From positions 100,544,227 through 100,608,226 of the forward strand of contig NC_061120.1 in assembly GCF_002878395.1 (NCBI RefSeq): 64,000 nt of DNA, read 5' to 3'. Made by a program: the position numbers and the translations under genes. The DNA is from Capsicum annuum (Eukaryota > Streptophyta > Magnoliopsida > Solanales > Solanaceae). The notes under the pieces are model-generated. The model worked only from the letters and a program-made list of their open reading frames with translations. It did no database searches and had not been told where the DNA came from. Position 1 is the first letter of the stretch. Each line of letters begins with the position of its first letter. Positions 22,000-34,498 of this stretch are shown piece after piece.

Positions 22000-23746
22000 G
22001 TTCTAAATAATAGAGACACCCTTTGGAGATTAATCTCCGAGCTCTAAGACATGATATAAACTTCCCCTTAGGAGCAAGGGAACCACCCTCTCATTTAGTA
22101 ACCGACTCACTAGTGAACTAAAGACAACCTAATAGGTCCGACAATCTAAGAATGCGTAGCACGAGTGTAACAAATCTATACCTAGAATAACTTCAAAATC
22201 TACCATACATAATTCATACAAATCCACCAAAGTCTTCTTATTGCCAATAGATACCACCCACCTATGTGCTCTTTTAGCAACCATGGAGTTATCTAGCAGC
22301 ATAGAAACAAAAAAAATGGTTCGAAAAACCTTAGGACCAAAACCAAAATACACAGCCAGAAATGGGGTTACATAAGAAAAAGAACACCCCGGATCAAATA
22401 AATAATAAACATCTTGAGAAAAGAGTTTTAATATACCAGTCACGACATCAGACGATGCCTCAGACTCCTATTAGTAGTAAGTGCATATAACCAATTCTAG
22501 TTTGTGTCAGTACAAGAAGCAGAAACAAATGCAGAAGTAGCACTCTTTGGAGTAGGAGAAGATGAAGAGGCAACTGAAACCCTGTTCGCTCCTGAAGCAA
22601 TGTTACCAACCAGAAAGTTTCTTAGAATATGACCTGTATGACCATATTTGAAACACCTATCCCTCCTCTTAAAACAGAAATGTTGATTCAACCAACCACA
22701 GAACCTACAAGAAGGACATGATGAGGCTGACTGAGCCCTACTATCCTGAGATTAGGCACCCTATGCCCTAAAGTAATCACCACCCTGCGGATGCCTATCA
22801 TCCAACTTTTTCTAGTAAGGAGCATAGTTGTGGAGAAAGAACCAGAACTCCCCCACTTCTTCTTTATCCACTTACAACCATCACTATCACTTTTTTGTTG
22901 ACCACCCTACTTAAAGAACCTAAACTTCTTACCCTGCCTGTCCCCTACCTTAGCTTGATTCTCTATTCCTCCTCCACCTGTTGCATATGAACAACGAACC
23001 TAGAGAAATCTATGTTCTTGATCAGGAATTCAGTCTTACTTTCAAGGATTAACTCATGAGACAGTCCTCAAAGTAAACTTTCTTATCTTGTCCCTGATAT
23101 CAAACACCAATTCCAAAGCATACCTAGAAAATTGGTGAAATTCCAAGGCATACTCCTTGACTGACATCTTCCCCTATTTTAGATTAACAAATTCCTCTAC
23201 ATTCACTCTCCCCAACTCTTAAGGAAAGAAGCGGTCTAGAAATGCATTGGATAAAATCTTCCATAAAGATTACTCCTCAATATCATCCCTTGCCCTATCC
23301 CATTCATCGTACTATTGGTATGCCACATCCTTCAGTTGGTAGGCAGCAAACTCCACTCCTTCCATAGTCATGGCATGCATAATCCAGAAAATATTTTCCA
23401 TCTCATCCAGAAAATCCTAAGGATCTTCCTCTACCTTAACACTAATTAAAGTTGGAGAACTCAATATCATAAACTAGCCAACCCTTTTGACCTCAGAAGA
23501 TGTAGTAACAAATGCACCGTGCTCAGCCCGAGAATCTTCCAACTGAGAAATCATATGAATCGACTGACCAAACTCAACATTCATCATATCAACCTAAAGA
23601 GGACTAAAGGGAATCGGTGGAACTCCATAGATATCAGGGAACAGACCCCTAGACTGAGTATGGATCCCATGAATGGAGTATGTCTCATCAACATCGTTAC
23701 TAATTGGTACAAAGGAGTTCTTATGCATATCAGATCATCGAGGCAT
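22000..23746 (-). pseudogene. gag: gag and protease of element B, inactivated
   Basis: Probable start ATG at 23746 (minus), reading MPR and then a stop. Downstream the line continues past several stops: SFVPISNDVDETYSIHG near 23700-23655, and capsid-like DFLDEMENIFWIMH near 23425-23385. A knuckle at about 22640-22600 reads CFKYGHTGHILRNF; its second Cys is Tyr and its last Cys is Phe, so zinc binding is lost. Protease is open from 22443 to 22129, with the active-site region YLFDPGCSFSYVTP and the later DFEVILGIDLLHS. After a frameshift the tail ISKGCLYYLEQ is readable near 22040-22005. The frame then meets unrelated DNA. Confidence 0.78.
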
Positions 23747-23944
23747 GATATAAAAAGGAAACAAACAAGTACTAGAGAGGATTCTAGGGCTTAGACTTGA
23801 ATCTTGAAAATTAAACACAAAATAAGAGAAACATTTCCTAAATGACTTGTAGCCTCTCTCTTATGAGTGTGGTGTGCTACACATCCTTAAAAGAGACTCT
23901 ACTCAACAGGACTTTATGGACTACCAATTTACCATGAACCTAAG

Positions 23945-23956
23945 TTTATGATACCA
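23945..23956 (-). other. Primer binding site of element B
   Basis: Minus-strand TGGTATCATAAA lies three bases inside the LTR edge at 23960. It matches TGGTATCA of the initiator tRNA-Met complement and then diverges. Confidence 0.7.
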
Positions 23957-23959
23957 ACA

Positions 23960-25440
23960 TGACACGACCTGAACCAGGGCCTTGTCGTAATGGGCATCCC
24001 AAGTCTAGCCAGGATCAGGGACCACCCTCGTTACCTAACCGAACCACCAAATTCATACCCTGAGTAGAATGAATTCTGACTATATAACAAGATAGCATTT
24101 TTTATAGTTCTAGGCTCTAGGATAGGTCTATAACTATGGCAAACCAAAGTAAGTTAAACTATCCAATGCCCAAACAATAACCATACCAAAATGAAAACAA
24201 TATCCAAGTACGAGTCTATAAAATAATAGGATGGAACAATCATAAATACATTCAATCGATACCAGTCGTAATACCAATACTAATGTTAAGGATGAAACCA
24301 CTGCTGACACCACTTATACTAAACTGTAATAGTCCTATAAAGCCTATAATTGAGAGTAAAACAGTATCCGGTCGCGACATTACCCCGACCATTTCCAAAA
24401 CCATAGTCTATATAATGAACAAAGCATGTAAGAACATCCATGACATAAAGTAGACACTTTCAGAATATGAAAGCTCACCACTTCAATCCAAATGAGTTGA
24501 TCCCAAATCCATTCTCTAAGAAGAAGGAGTAGAATGGTTGGTTCCTACATTGCGTGGGGATACAACTATCCAAAGATGGGTTAGCAGGTGAACAGTAGCA
24601 TCTACTTTGGATAATAATAAAATAATTCCAACCTTTAAAACCAAAAAAATAACCATATGCATCTACAACCGTAAATATATATAATTTATGTTGAGAAAGG
24701 GAATTGGGTTTAGCATGTATTTAAAAAAATTAACCTCGATATGTGTAGCTTAACCACCCTAGAACCACCCTTGGGGTATATGGGTCCAGTGTAACCCCCT
24801 GAATAGGCCCTGATGCATGTAGCTGCTCAAACTGGAGATACCATAGGAGTAGGGGATTCCCGAGCACCCTTCGCTCTCTATGATACATATGTACAAGTGT
24901 ACTTAGGGGATTCCCGTGTACCCCTTAAGTATAATATATGTTCTCCATGACCAATCCTCTTGTCGGCAAACATGAGTTTCCAGTGTTCATTCATTGGACT
25001 CACACCTTCACGGTTAGCTATCACAACCAACTATTATTGCCCAATTAAAACCATTACCATACAACCAAACCACCAATTCCATTTATTATTAACCAATTCT
25101 ATAAGTAGTGGTATCATCATACTGACTATAGCTTGCAAGCAATATCCTCAGCTATTTTTTTTAAGAAGAAGGGATTCCTATGTACCCACAGATTATACTA
25201 TTATGTTTACTCGAGAGGATCTCATATACCCCACAAGTGATCGTTATTATGTTTTCTTGGGAATTCCCTTGTACTCCACAAGGTTTTCCATTACACCAAA
25301 CATAACCACCAAAACCTTACCATTTAACCATTCCAAACCACTTAAACCTTTTGCACCATTTAGGGTTCTATTACCAAGTTATACCATGCATACTTTAATG
25401 AAAGTCCAACAATTTAACAAAACAATTCTTATAGGCTTTT
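23960..25440 (-). repeat. 5' LTR of element B, truncated
   Basis: The plus-strand edge is TGACACGACCTGAACC. It aligns with 12605-13750 through the blocks ATGGGTCCAGTGT, GGAGATACCATAGG and ATGAGTTTCCAGTGT. Similarity is lost by about 25440, so only about 1.5 kb of a roughly 4-kb LTR remains. A direct join to the leader of element G follows. Confidence 0.72.
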
Positions 25441-25513
25441 TATCAAACAAGTAGAGTTTGAATATAGGTGGTTGGATTGGGTAATAAGAGGTGGCCCCTT
25501 TCCTAGTTGGACT

Positions 25514-25530
25514 TAAGATTCAGAGCCTAG
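25514..25530 (+). other. Degraded primer binding site and leader of element G
   Basis: The TCAGAGCCTAG part of the usual tRNA-Met complement (TGGTATCAGAGCCTAG) is kept but the first bases are changed. The leader to 25721 carries a CACACTCATAA motif, also seen in related form in the leaders of C (minus strand, near 37940), B and D (CGCCACACTTAT near 42030). This supports the assignment. Confidence 0.5.
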
Positions 25531-25721
25531 ATTCATGGTCACTTAGGAATCCATAAAGCCACGTCGAGTAGAGTTTGTTTTAGTGTATGAATCATGTCAC
25601 ACTCATAACAGAGAGTCTGTAAGACAATTTAGACTATTTCACTTTCTTTGTAATCTATCTTTAAACTTGAGTTCTTAATCTTGGAATCTTCTCTAATCCT
25701 TGTTTTCTTGTCTTTCAGATC

Positions 25722-26870
25722 ATGCCTTCTTGATCTGGAATACAATAAAATTCTTCCATCCTATTATAAGATAATACTGGAGGGGTATAACCTATTTTTA
25801 GAGTGCATCTTCAATCTCATAGTCCTATTCCTAATAGTGCTGAAGTTTCTCCTATCTCGACTAGTCCTCCCCAGATCCCTTAGGGTAATGTGATAAATGC
25901 AGAATTTTATTAGTCTGTTTATATTATTGTCCACTGGTTACTACCTAGGCTGAGTGGGGTACAACTTGTTCTTTTTTTTATGAGGCCACAATGGTTGGTC
26001 CATTTATGAAGATGAGTTCTCCTACTTTTACTAGAGTAAAGGTGGAGGAGGATCCATAAGGCTTTTTGGATGAGATAGAAAAGATATTTTGGGTGATATA
26101 GGCTACTAATATAGAGGGGGTTAACCTTGCAGCTTATCATCTCAAGGATATTTCTTATCAGTGTTATGAGATGTAGGACAGGAATAAAGGTGATATGGAA
26201 GAGGATGGGTTGCGGGAGTACTTTTCTAATGCCTTCTTTGATGAGTTATTTCCTCAAGTTTTAAGAAAAGCTAAGATGGAGGAGTTTGTAAACCTCAAGC
26301 AAGGAAGAATGTTAGTAAAGGAATATATTTTGAAGTTCTATCATCTATAAAGGTATGGTCCTGACTTGGTGGTTGATATGAGGTCGATAATGAGGATGTT
26401 CGCTTTTAGGTTAAATAGAGATTTGATCTTGGAGAGCAAGACTGCCTTGCTGACTAAAGATATGGATATTTAGAGGTTGACTATTCATATGTAGTTGGTT
26501 GAGGATGAGAAGAGGAGGAATGTGAAGTTTCAGGATAGGCAAAAAAATAGGAATAAGTTTTTTTATCTGAGAGGTGCTTAGTCTCAAGGTGGTAAGATAG
26601 TGGTAAGTGAAGAAGAAGAAGTGGGGGAGTTTTGGATCCTTTTCTTCTAGTACTAGTTACCCGTTGGGAGATAGACATCATTAAGGTGGTGAAAATTCTC
26701 AACACAAGTTGCCTAATCTCAGGCGAGCAGAGGTCAATCAGTTTCTTTATTTCCTCCTTTTCAATTAGATGGTTTTCCTCATTAGGGTTATTGCAAGGAA
26801 GAAAGTGATAAATACTTCAAGTATGGCAAGGCAGGCTATCGACTCAGTGATTGTCCGATCAACATAGTTG
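25722..26870 (+). pseudogene. gag: gag of element G, inactivated
   Basis: Start ATG at 25722 (MPS then stop), after TTTCAG. The capsid-like segment is readable at 26000-26460: KMSSPTFTRVKVEEDP, then GFLDEIEKIFWV, YFSNAFFDELFPQ and KMEEFVNLKQG. The basic linker is near 26500-26620. The knuckle near 26790-26850 reads KYFKYGKAGYRLSDC; the first Cys and the His have both become Tyr, so it could not bind zinc. About a dozen stops are present, many TAG at expected Gln or Trp positions. Gag would assemble the particle. Confidence 0.8.
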
Positions 26871-26989
26871 CTGCGTGGGCGAATAAGATTTCTCTGGCTT
26901 TATCTTCTACTCTTATACATGGTGGTATGGAATTTGATTCTGTTACTGCTCCTGGTTATAGTGTTGTTCGGAATAGGTTGTATACTTTG

Positions 26990-29900
26990 GTGTCTTGATA
27001 GGAATTCAAGGCATCACCAGTTGTCATTACTGGTATATTATAACTGTTCTCTCATGACGTATATTGTTTGCTTGATCCAGGGTCCACTCTTTCTTTTGTG
27101 ACTCCATATGTTGATGTATCTTTTGGTTTTCATCCAAAAGTTATTTTGGATCCTTTTTTGTTTCTACCCTGTTAGGCAACTCAGTTATTGTTAAGAGAGT
27201 CTATTGGGTGTGTCTGGTATCTGTTGGTAGCAATAGACTTTTATAGATCTATTATGTTAGATATTGTAGATTTTGATGTAATTTGGGGTATGGATTGGTA
27301 GCATTCTTGTTAATCATCTTTGGATTGTCAGACCCATAAGGTTATCTTTAAGTTCCCTAGTAAACCAATTATAGAATGGGAAGGTAGTTCTTTATCTCCT
27401 AGGAGGAGGTTTATTTCTTATCTTAGAGCTCAAAGGTTAATCTCTAAGGGTTGTTTTTATCACTTAGTACGGGTTAAAGATTCTAACTCAAAAGGTCCTT
27501 CTTTGTCTTTGGTCCCTGTGGTTAATGAGATTCCAGAGGTCTTTTTGGATGATCTTCCTGGTGTTTCTCCTGATAGGAAAATAGAGTTTGTATTATTTTG
27601 CTTTCAAAAAATCATTCAATTTATATTCCTCCATATAGAATGGCTCCGGCTGAGTTGAGGGAACTTAAGGATCTTTTGGACAAGGGGTTTATTCATCCTA
27701 GTATTTCTCCAGGGGGTGCACCGATGTTGTTTGTGCACAAGAAGGATGGTTCCCTTTTGATGTGCATTGACTACAGGCAGTTGAATAAGGTGACGGTCAA
27801 GAACAAGTGTCCTCTTCCTCGGATAGATGACATGTTTAACTAGTTACAAGGTTCCAAGATCTTCCCTAAGATAGATATTAGGTCTGGGTACCATCAACTT
27901 AAGATTAGAGAGGTGGATATCTCTAAGAAGACTTTTCATACTCTGTATAAGCATTTTTAGTTTTTGGTGATGTCACTTGGTTTGACCAATACAACATTTA
28001 TGGACTTGATGAACAGAGTGTTCAAGAAGTATTTGGATCACTTCATCATTCTGTTAATTGATGACCTTCTGGTTTATTCAAAGAGCTACATGGATCACGT
28101 TAATAATTTTCATGTGGTGTTGCAGACCTTAAAGAAACAATAGTTGTATGCTAAGTTCTCTAAGTGTGAGTTTTGTTTGAACGCTTGACTTTCTTGGGTC
28201 ATATAATTTCTAGTAAAGGGATCATGGTCGATTCACAGAAGGTTTCTATGGTAAAGAGGTGGCCTAGGCCTATGACTCCACTCGATATTTGGAGCTTCTT
28301 GGGTTTAGCCGGGTATTATAGGCGATTTGTGGAAAGCTATTTTTTGATAGCTTCTCCTTTGACTAAGTTGACTTAGAATAAGGTTAAGTTTTCTTGGATA
28401 CTTGTGAAGGGAATTTTGAGAAGTTTACGGATAAGTTGACTTCAGCTCCAATCCTAACTTTGCCAGAGGGAAATAATGGGTTTGTAGTTTATGGTGATGA
28501 ATCTCGAGTAGGGCTTGGTTGTGTTTTGATGAAGAATAGGAAGATGATTGCCTATGCTTCCAGGTAGTTGAAGGTACATGAAAGGAATTATCCTACTCAT
28601 GATTTGGAGTTGTTAGAGGTTATGTTACTTTGAAAATATGGCAGTATTATTTGTATGGTGTTCACATGGATATATTTTCTGATCGTAAAAGTCTTCAGTA
28701 AGTGTTCACTTAGAAAGATATTAAACTTAGGCAGAAAAGATGGCTTAAGCTTCTTAAGGATTATGGTATAAGTCTTCACTACTATCCAGGTAAGGCTAAT
28801 GTAGTTGCTGATGCTCTTAGAAGGTTTACTATGCAGAGTTTACCTCATGTAGAAGAGGGATGGTGAGGATTAGTGAAGGATATTAACCGCTTGGCTAATC
28901 TTGGGGTTCATCTCTTGGACTCTAAGGATGGTGGTGTGATGGTGGAAGAAGTGATTCGATCATCTCTTGATGCATAGATTAAGGAAAAGCAAGTGCTGGA
29001 TCCTATCTTGCTAAAAAACAAGAGTGACATTGGTAGACAAAAGGTAGTAGTGTTTGAGATTAGTGGTGATGGTTCTTTATGGTACCAAGGGTGGTTGTGT
29101 GATTCTGATAATGACGGGTTGTGGCAAAGGGTTTTGGCTGAGGTGCATGAGTCATGCTACATTGTTCATCCCGGTTTGACTAAGATGTATCATGATATAA
29201 AAAAGATCTATTGGTGGAATGGCATGAAAAAAGATATGGTTAATTTTGTGGACAAGTGTATGGTGTGTCAACAGGTTAAGGTTGAGCACATGAGGCTAGG
29301 AGAGTTGTATCAAGAAATTGATTTTCCCAAATGGAAGTGGGAAATGATCAATATGGACTTCGTTACTAGTATTCCTCAGTCTTGAAATTAGTTTGATTTG
29401 ATTTGGGTCATCGTGGATAAGGTGTGCTCATTTTTTGACAGCACAGACTACCCTTTTGGTAGAGGATTATGTAAAGATGTATCTTCAAGATATTGAGAAG
29501 CTGCATAGGGCGCCTGTTTCGATTATTTCTAATTGTGGTACTTACTTTATGTCTCATTTCTGGTGGTCTTTATAGAAAGGGTTGGGGACTAAGTTTAGTC
29601 TGAGTACTGCTTTTTATCTACAGTTGTATGGGAAAGCGGAGAGAACTATTCAAACATTAGAGGATATGCTTCAGGCCTATGTGACTGACTACAGTGGAAA
29701 TTGGATAGAGCATCCAGCTATGGTGGAGTTTGCATCCAACAATAGCTATTATTCGAGTATTAGTATGGTTACTTTCGAGGCACTGTATAGTAGAAGGTGT
29801 AGATCTCCTATTAGTTGGTTTAAGCTTGGAGAGGTGGACTTGTTTGTCCTGGATTTTGTTTATCAAGTGATGGAGAAGGTCAAGGTGATTCGATATAGGC

Positions 29901-30110
29901 TTAAAGATGCTCAAAGTCGCCAAAAGTCCTATGCAGATATTGGGCGTATAACTTAGAGTTTGAGGTTAGGGATAGGGCATTCCTCAATGTGTCTCCTATG
30001 AAGGGAGTGGTGTGGTTTGGCAAAAAATATAAACTCATTCCTTGGTATGTTGGTCCTAATGAGATTTTACGGAAAGTTGGCATTGTTTCTTATGAGTTGG
30101 AGTTGCCATC
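26990..30110 (+). pseudogene. pol: pol of element G, inactivated and cut by element C
   Basis: Protease: LLDPGSTLSFVTP with Asp at 27074, then MLDIVDFDVIWGMDW near 27255-27300. The open segment 27320-27658 covers the protease-RT linker. RT: open 27598-27843 with [16 protein letters not shown], catalytic LIDD at 28054-28065, a frameshift near 28185, then GYYRRFVESY near 28310. RNase H at 28480-28830: [12 protein letters not shown] and THDLELL are visible. Integrase: complete HHCC region within 28993-29385, first Asp in NMDF (about 29353). The second catalytic Asp is changed to Asn (ISNCGTYF, 29531-29533). Glu is kept in GKAERTIQTLED near 29640. The frame is broken at 29957 and cut at 30110 just after a YELELPS motif. 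Confidence 0.85.
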
Positions 30111-32299
30111 TGTCACGACCCGAACCAGGACCTGGTTGTGACGAGCATTTTGAACCATTAAGGCCCGAAACACCCCTATCTGTCTGGTAATCATGCACCT
30201 AATTCATATGATCAAAGAAATGTGGAAAAGCACAATAATTCAAAAACATGGTCATAAATATAAAAAGAGACAATAACGGGGAGATAAGGTTCCCTCAACA
30301 TCAATTATCCTCTGAATAACTGTCTGCGAAAATCTCTAACAAATAACTGAAACAATGTCTATCTGAAAACTGGGACAAAGCCCCCAGCAGACCCAAAACT
30401 AATATAATATAAAAGAACTGCAGGACATAAGACATTCCGAAACATAGAAGGCTCACCACTTGTCTCTGCAAATCTGTCTGAATGATCTACTGATTCTCTT
30501 GCCCCTAGACTGGGCCTCTGAACCTGGGAGGTTGGAGAGGGGAGGGGTTCAGCACAAAATTATTGTCACGCAGAGATATCAAAACAAAACATAATATTTT
30601 TACAATATATAGTTGAGAGCCATTATAAAGCAATTTCATATCAAATCATTTGAAAGCACATGGGTGTAATGCAATAGTCTTTTCTCAACAATAATGAAAT
30701 ACAACTGAGCTAGGTGGAATACCCTACATAATTTACACCAACTGTCAAACCTCGGTTGCCACCGAGATTAGAGTATAAGTGAGGGAGAGACACACAAGAC
30801 CACAAAGCATGGTGTCTCGACCCAAATCAAATATGGTAGTGCACAAGACCACAAAGCATGGCTCCTAACCATAATCCCAATTTGGGATAATATAATATCT
30901 TGTACGCAAGACCACAAAGCATGGTACTGATATTCCGTGTAGGCAAACACGTTCTTCTAGCAATGAGCTGCTTGTGTCTCAAACACCTTCTTCGGGCATC
31001 CACCTTTCTCATATAAAATCAATGGATTCAAATTTCATCTTACTCAATCGCATATATTATTTTGAAGAATATCGTCATATCCGACTTGCAAGTGATCAAT
31101 ATTACATCCATATATGCATAATCATGTAAAAACCAAGGTGCTTCATTATTTACAAGTGATGAACATTATTTATTTCAAATTCATGCGCTCTTTTGTTGAT
31201 CACAATATAATATAGAGTATCGAAACATTATCATGGGAATTTGAAACAATTTATCATACATATTTATCAAACTTCCATGGAAAATCGCAAATCACATATG
31301 CATGGTTTCAACCAATGAAGTATATAGGAAAACAATTCCAATGACATAAAGAAAATGACTTAGAAATCGTATTGAAAGCAAGATATTAGCATTTGATTGA
31401 AAACCTCCATTTAAAAGCATGCATGTTCATAAAAACTACACCCATGAGATTTTTGGATAACTCCACGTACCTCTGTTTTCCAAGGATAATAGATGTTTCT
31501 TGAAGCTTGCGGATTGGTGATTCCAAATATGTAATTATCTTTGAAAACCTACGGTTAAATCTTGAACTGTTTGGGTTTTTATTTTAAAACCCTAAGGAGA
31601 GTTCTTGAGCACTTTTGATGAAAAAATAAGTATTTTGGGGTCCTTGAAACTAAATCTCATGTTTTAGGGCTAAGTAAGGGTGGAAAAGGACCATTTTGTC
31701 CTTAACACAGAGTGTTTAATTAACCAGAATTCCTTACATAGGCACCGCCCATCCCATCGCCGATCTTCACATAGGCGCCACCTATCCCATCGCCTATCTT
31801 CACATAGGCGCCACATAGGCTATCTCCTATGTTTACATAGGTGCCGCCTAGGCTATCACCTATGTTCACATAGGCACCGCCTAGGCTATCGCCTATGCTT
31901 TCAAGTGGCCATGGGCGATTGGTTAGGCGTCGCTTATCAATTTGAAGGGCCATAACTTCTTTCTCGGGTGTTGGATTTTAGCCAAATTGGTATCGTTGGA
32001 AAGCTAACTCGAATACCTATCATTTGGCACATAGAAAGATTCCTAATTCGACATATACAGAGAATTATGGTTGGTGGAAGCTGACACATTTTACAATGTC
32101 CACTAAAACTTAATCGACCAAAATAGTTTCAACTCATCCTTGAGTTGAAGGACCTCTTTGGTCTAAATTCAAGCTTGAGCGGATTCACATGCTACTCAAT
32201 AATTAATATGACGTATTGGAATAGGATTTTATGGATTCGGGATTAGAAATTCATAGAAATCATGATTTTTATTCTAGCCCAAAAATGCGGGGCGTTACA
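30111..32299 (-). repeat. 3' LTR of element C, complete (2189 bp)
   Basis: Plus-strand edges are TGTCACGACCCG and GGGGCGTTACA, so it starts TG and ends CA on both strands. It is homologous to 38018-39671. The other copy shows many CpG-to-TpG/CpA changes in this first block (ACGACCCGAAC against ATGACCTGAAT). It contains a 33-bp array near 31735-31900. Confidence 0.9.
31735..31900 (-). repeat. 33-bp tandem array in LTR of element C
   Basis: Five copies of a 33-bp unit built on CACATAGGCGCCACCTATCC and CATCGCCTAT. The unit is a multiple of three, so both strands look open across it (minus-strand reading repeats IGDSLGGAYVN); this is not a gene. The unit contains inverted halves (ATAGGCG and CGCCTAT), so each copy can fold on itself. 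Confidence 0.88.
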
Positions 32300-32312
32300 T
32301 TATCCCCCCTTA
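32300..32312 (-). other. Polypurine tract of element C
   Basis: The minus strand reads CTAAGGGGGGATAA directly before the TGTAACGCCCC start of the 3' LTR. It is the plus-strand primer site in reverse transcription and fixes the LTR edge. Confidence 0.85.
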
Positions 32313-34493
32313 GGATCATTCATCCCCGAATGATGATGCGGGACACAGACACGATTTCAAGCATAATAATGGACTAGGAAAGATAAGATAGGAATAGTAC
32401 CTTCTGTCTCCTCCTCCATCGAAGCAAACAAATTGGGATATCTAATTCTCATGTCATCTCCTGACTCCCAAGTTGCTTCTTCGACCTTCTGATTCCTCCA
32501 CAGTACCTTTACTGAGGCTATTTCTTTGCTCCTCAGCTTTCGAACTTGGCGATCTAAAATTTCAATGGGATCTTCTTCATAAGAAAAGGAGTCTGTCACT
32601 TTTATACCCTCTACTGGCAATACCATAGAATGATCTCCAATGCAATTCTAACTCATATGCAACTATACCAATCTTCTCCAAAATCTGATTTGGCCGTACA
32701 TAACGAGGGCTCAATTTACCTTTTTTTCCAAACCGCATAACTCTTTTCATAGGAGAAACCTTGAGAAACACCCAATCACCAATTTCAAACTCTAGTTTTC
32801 TTCTCCGAACATCGGCATAGGACTTCTGACGACTCTGAGCAGTCTTGAGTCGCTCTCTAATAATTTTCACTTTCTTCATCGCCTGATGAACAAGATCAGG
32901 CCCATACAGCTGAGTCTCACCTACTTCATACCATCCTATCGGAGACCTACATCTTCTCCTATACAAATCCTCACAAGGAGCCATCTTGATGCTGGTATGG
33001 TAGCTATTATTGTAAGCGAATTCAACTAGTGGCAGGTGAAAAGTTGTGCTCAAATTCACTTGTGTACCTAAACCCCTCTGAAAGGATCTCCAAAACTGAG
33101 ATGAAAATTGCGTACCTCTATCGGATATAATGGACACTGGTTCCCCATGAAATCAAACTATCTCTTTAATGTAAATCTTAGCATAAACCTCTCCCGAATA
33201 ATTAGTCCTCACAGGCAAAAAGTGGGCTGACTTGGTCAACCAATCTACAATCACCCATATAGAATCATACTAGTTTCGGGATCTCAGAAGTCCTATAATA
33301 AAGTCCATGTTTATCATTTCCCACTTCTATAAAGGTAGAGCTATCTCTTGGGAAGTACCACCTGGCCTCATGTGTTCTACCTTCACTTGTTGACAGTTTA
33401 AACACTTGGACACAAAATTAGCTACATCACGTTTCATGTTATTCCACCAATACAAGGTTTTCAGATCATGGTACACCTTAGTAGAGTCTGGGTGAATGAC
33501 ATACCTCGAAGTGTGCGCCTTATTAAGGATTCTTTCCCGTAGCCCATCGACATTCGGAATGCATAACCTACCCTGAAATCTCAGAATACCATCGCCACCA
33601 ATTTCAAATGACATAACCTTTTGTTGACCCACTTCTTTCTTGATTTACATCAAGATGGGATCTTCAACCTGCTTCTCCTTAACTTCAGCACAAAGAGATG
33701 ACTTAGCTAACTCATGAACAATCACCCCTCCATCTTCGGAATCTAAGAGTCGCACTCCCAGATTTGCAAGGTGGTGAATATCCTTCACCATCTCTTTCTT
33801 TCCTTCTTCTACATGAGAAAAGCTGCCCATAGACAACCTGCTGAGGGCGTCGGCTACAACGTTTGCCTTGCCTGAGGTTCAATTATTTCTATGAGAAAAC
33901 ATACTGTAAACTGTTATGATCAGTATAAATATCAACATGCACTCCATAGAGATAGTGCCTCCAGATTCTAAGTGCAAATAAGTGCAAACACCATGGCTGC
34001 TAACTCCTAGTCATGAGTGGGGTAATTGCTCTCATGCACTTTTAACTGCCTAGATGCATAAGCTATCACTTTACCACGTTGCATAAATACAAAACGCATC
34101 ACATTAAACGACAAAATCATCTACACCCTCGGGAAGGCTCGAAACAAGAGCAGTAGTCAACTTGTCCTTCAATTTCTCAAAACTATTTTCACACAAGTCA
34201 GACCACACAAACTTTATCTTTTTCTGAGTCAGTTTAGTAAGCGGAGTAGCTATGGAAGAAAAACTCTCTACGAACCTTCTGTAATACTCCTCCAAGCCCA
34301 AGAATCTCTAAATATCAGTTGGAGTCGTGGGTCTGGGCCATTTTCTCACTGCTTCAACTTTCTGGGGATCCACTCTTATCCCATCACTGGACACAATACG
34401 CCCCAAGAAGACAATAGTGTCTAACCAGAATTCACACTTAGAAAATTGAGCATACAACTAATGATCCTTAAGCGTCTGAAGGATAATTAGGAG

Positions 34494-34498
34494 GTGAT
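34494..34498. other. Target-site duplication, left copy (GTGAT)
   Basis: Exact 5-bp match to 35990-35994 on the other side of the solo LTR. It proves that 34499-35989 is a single insertion. Confidence 0.9.

Larger units (their letters stand above)
22000..25440 (-). mobile_element. Element B: 5' part of a minus-strand Ty3/gypsy element
   Basis: On the minus strand, from right to left: truncated 5' LTR (23960-25440), primer site (23945-23956), gag (from 23746) and protease (to about 22000). RT and the rest are absent; sequence left of 22000 is unrelated. The LTR is homologous to the family-B LTR at 12605-17542, which could be its 3' partner. The same gag and protease motifs as in elements C and G place it with the Tekay-like chromoviruses. 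Confidence 0.78.
25454..30110 (+). mobile_element. Element G: plus-strand Ty3/gypsy element, cut by insertion of C
   Basis: Contains a degraded primer site, gag and pol up to the end of integrase, where it is cut at 30110 by the terminal TG of element C. Its 5' LTR is almost wholly missing, and its chromodomain and 3' LTR would lie beyond C but are not in the window. Protein motifs are closest to those of element C, which lies in the opposite orientation. The same lineage therefore inserted into itself. Confidence 0.82.

Noticed and set aside
12605..25440. One intact element B with F nested inside
   Set aside because: F has no 5' LTR, the B interior lacks RT onward, and 20331-21999 is unassigned. 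The two B LTRs could belong to one element or two, so I list the parts separately.
24960..25454. Plus-strand frame of 164 codons in the LTR of element B
   Set aside because: It lies entirely in LTR sequence, antisense to the element. The homologous stretch at 13490-13750 is not open, so it is not conserved as protein.
31680..31955. His/Arg-rich plus-strand and Gly-rich minus-strand frames
   Set aside because: Both are translations of the 33-bp LTR repeat of element C, again a multiple of three. No start or codon evidence supports a gene.
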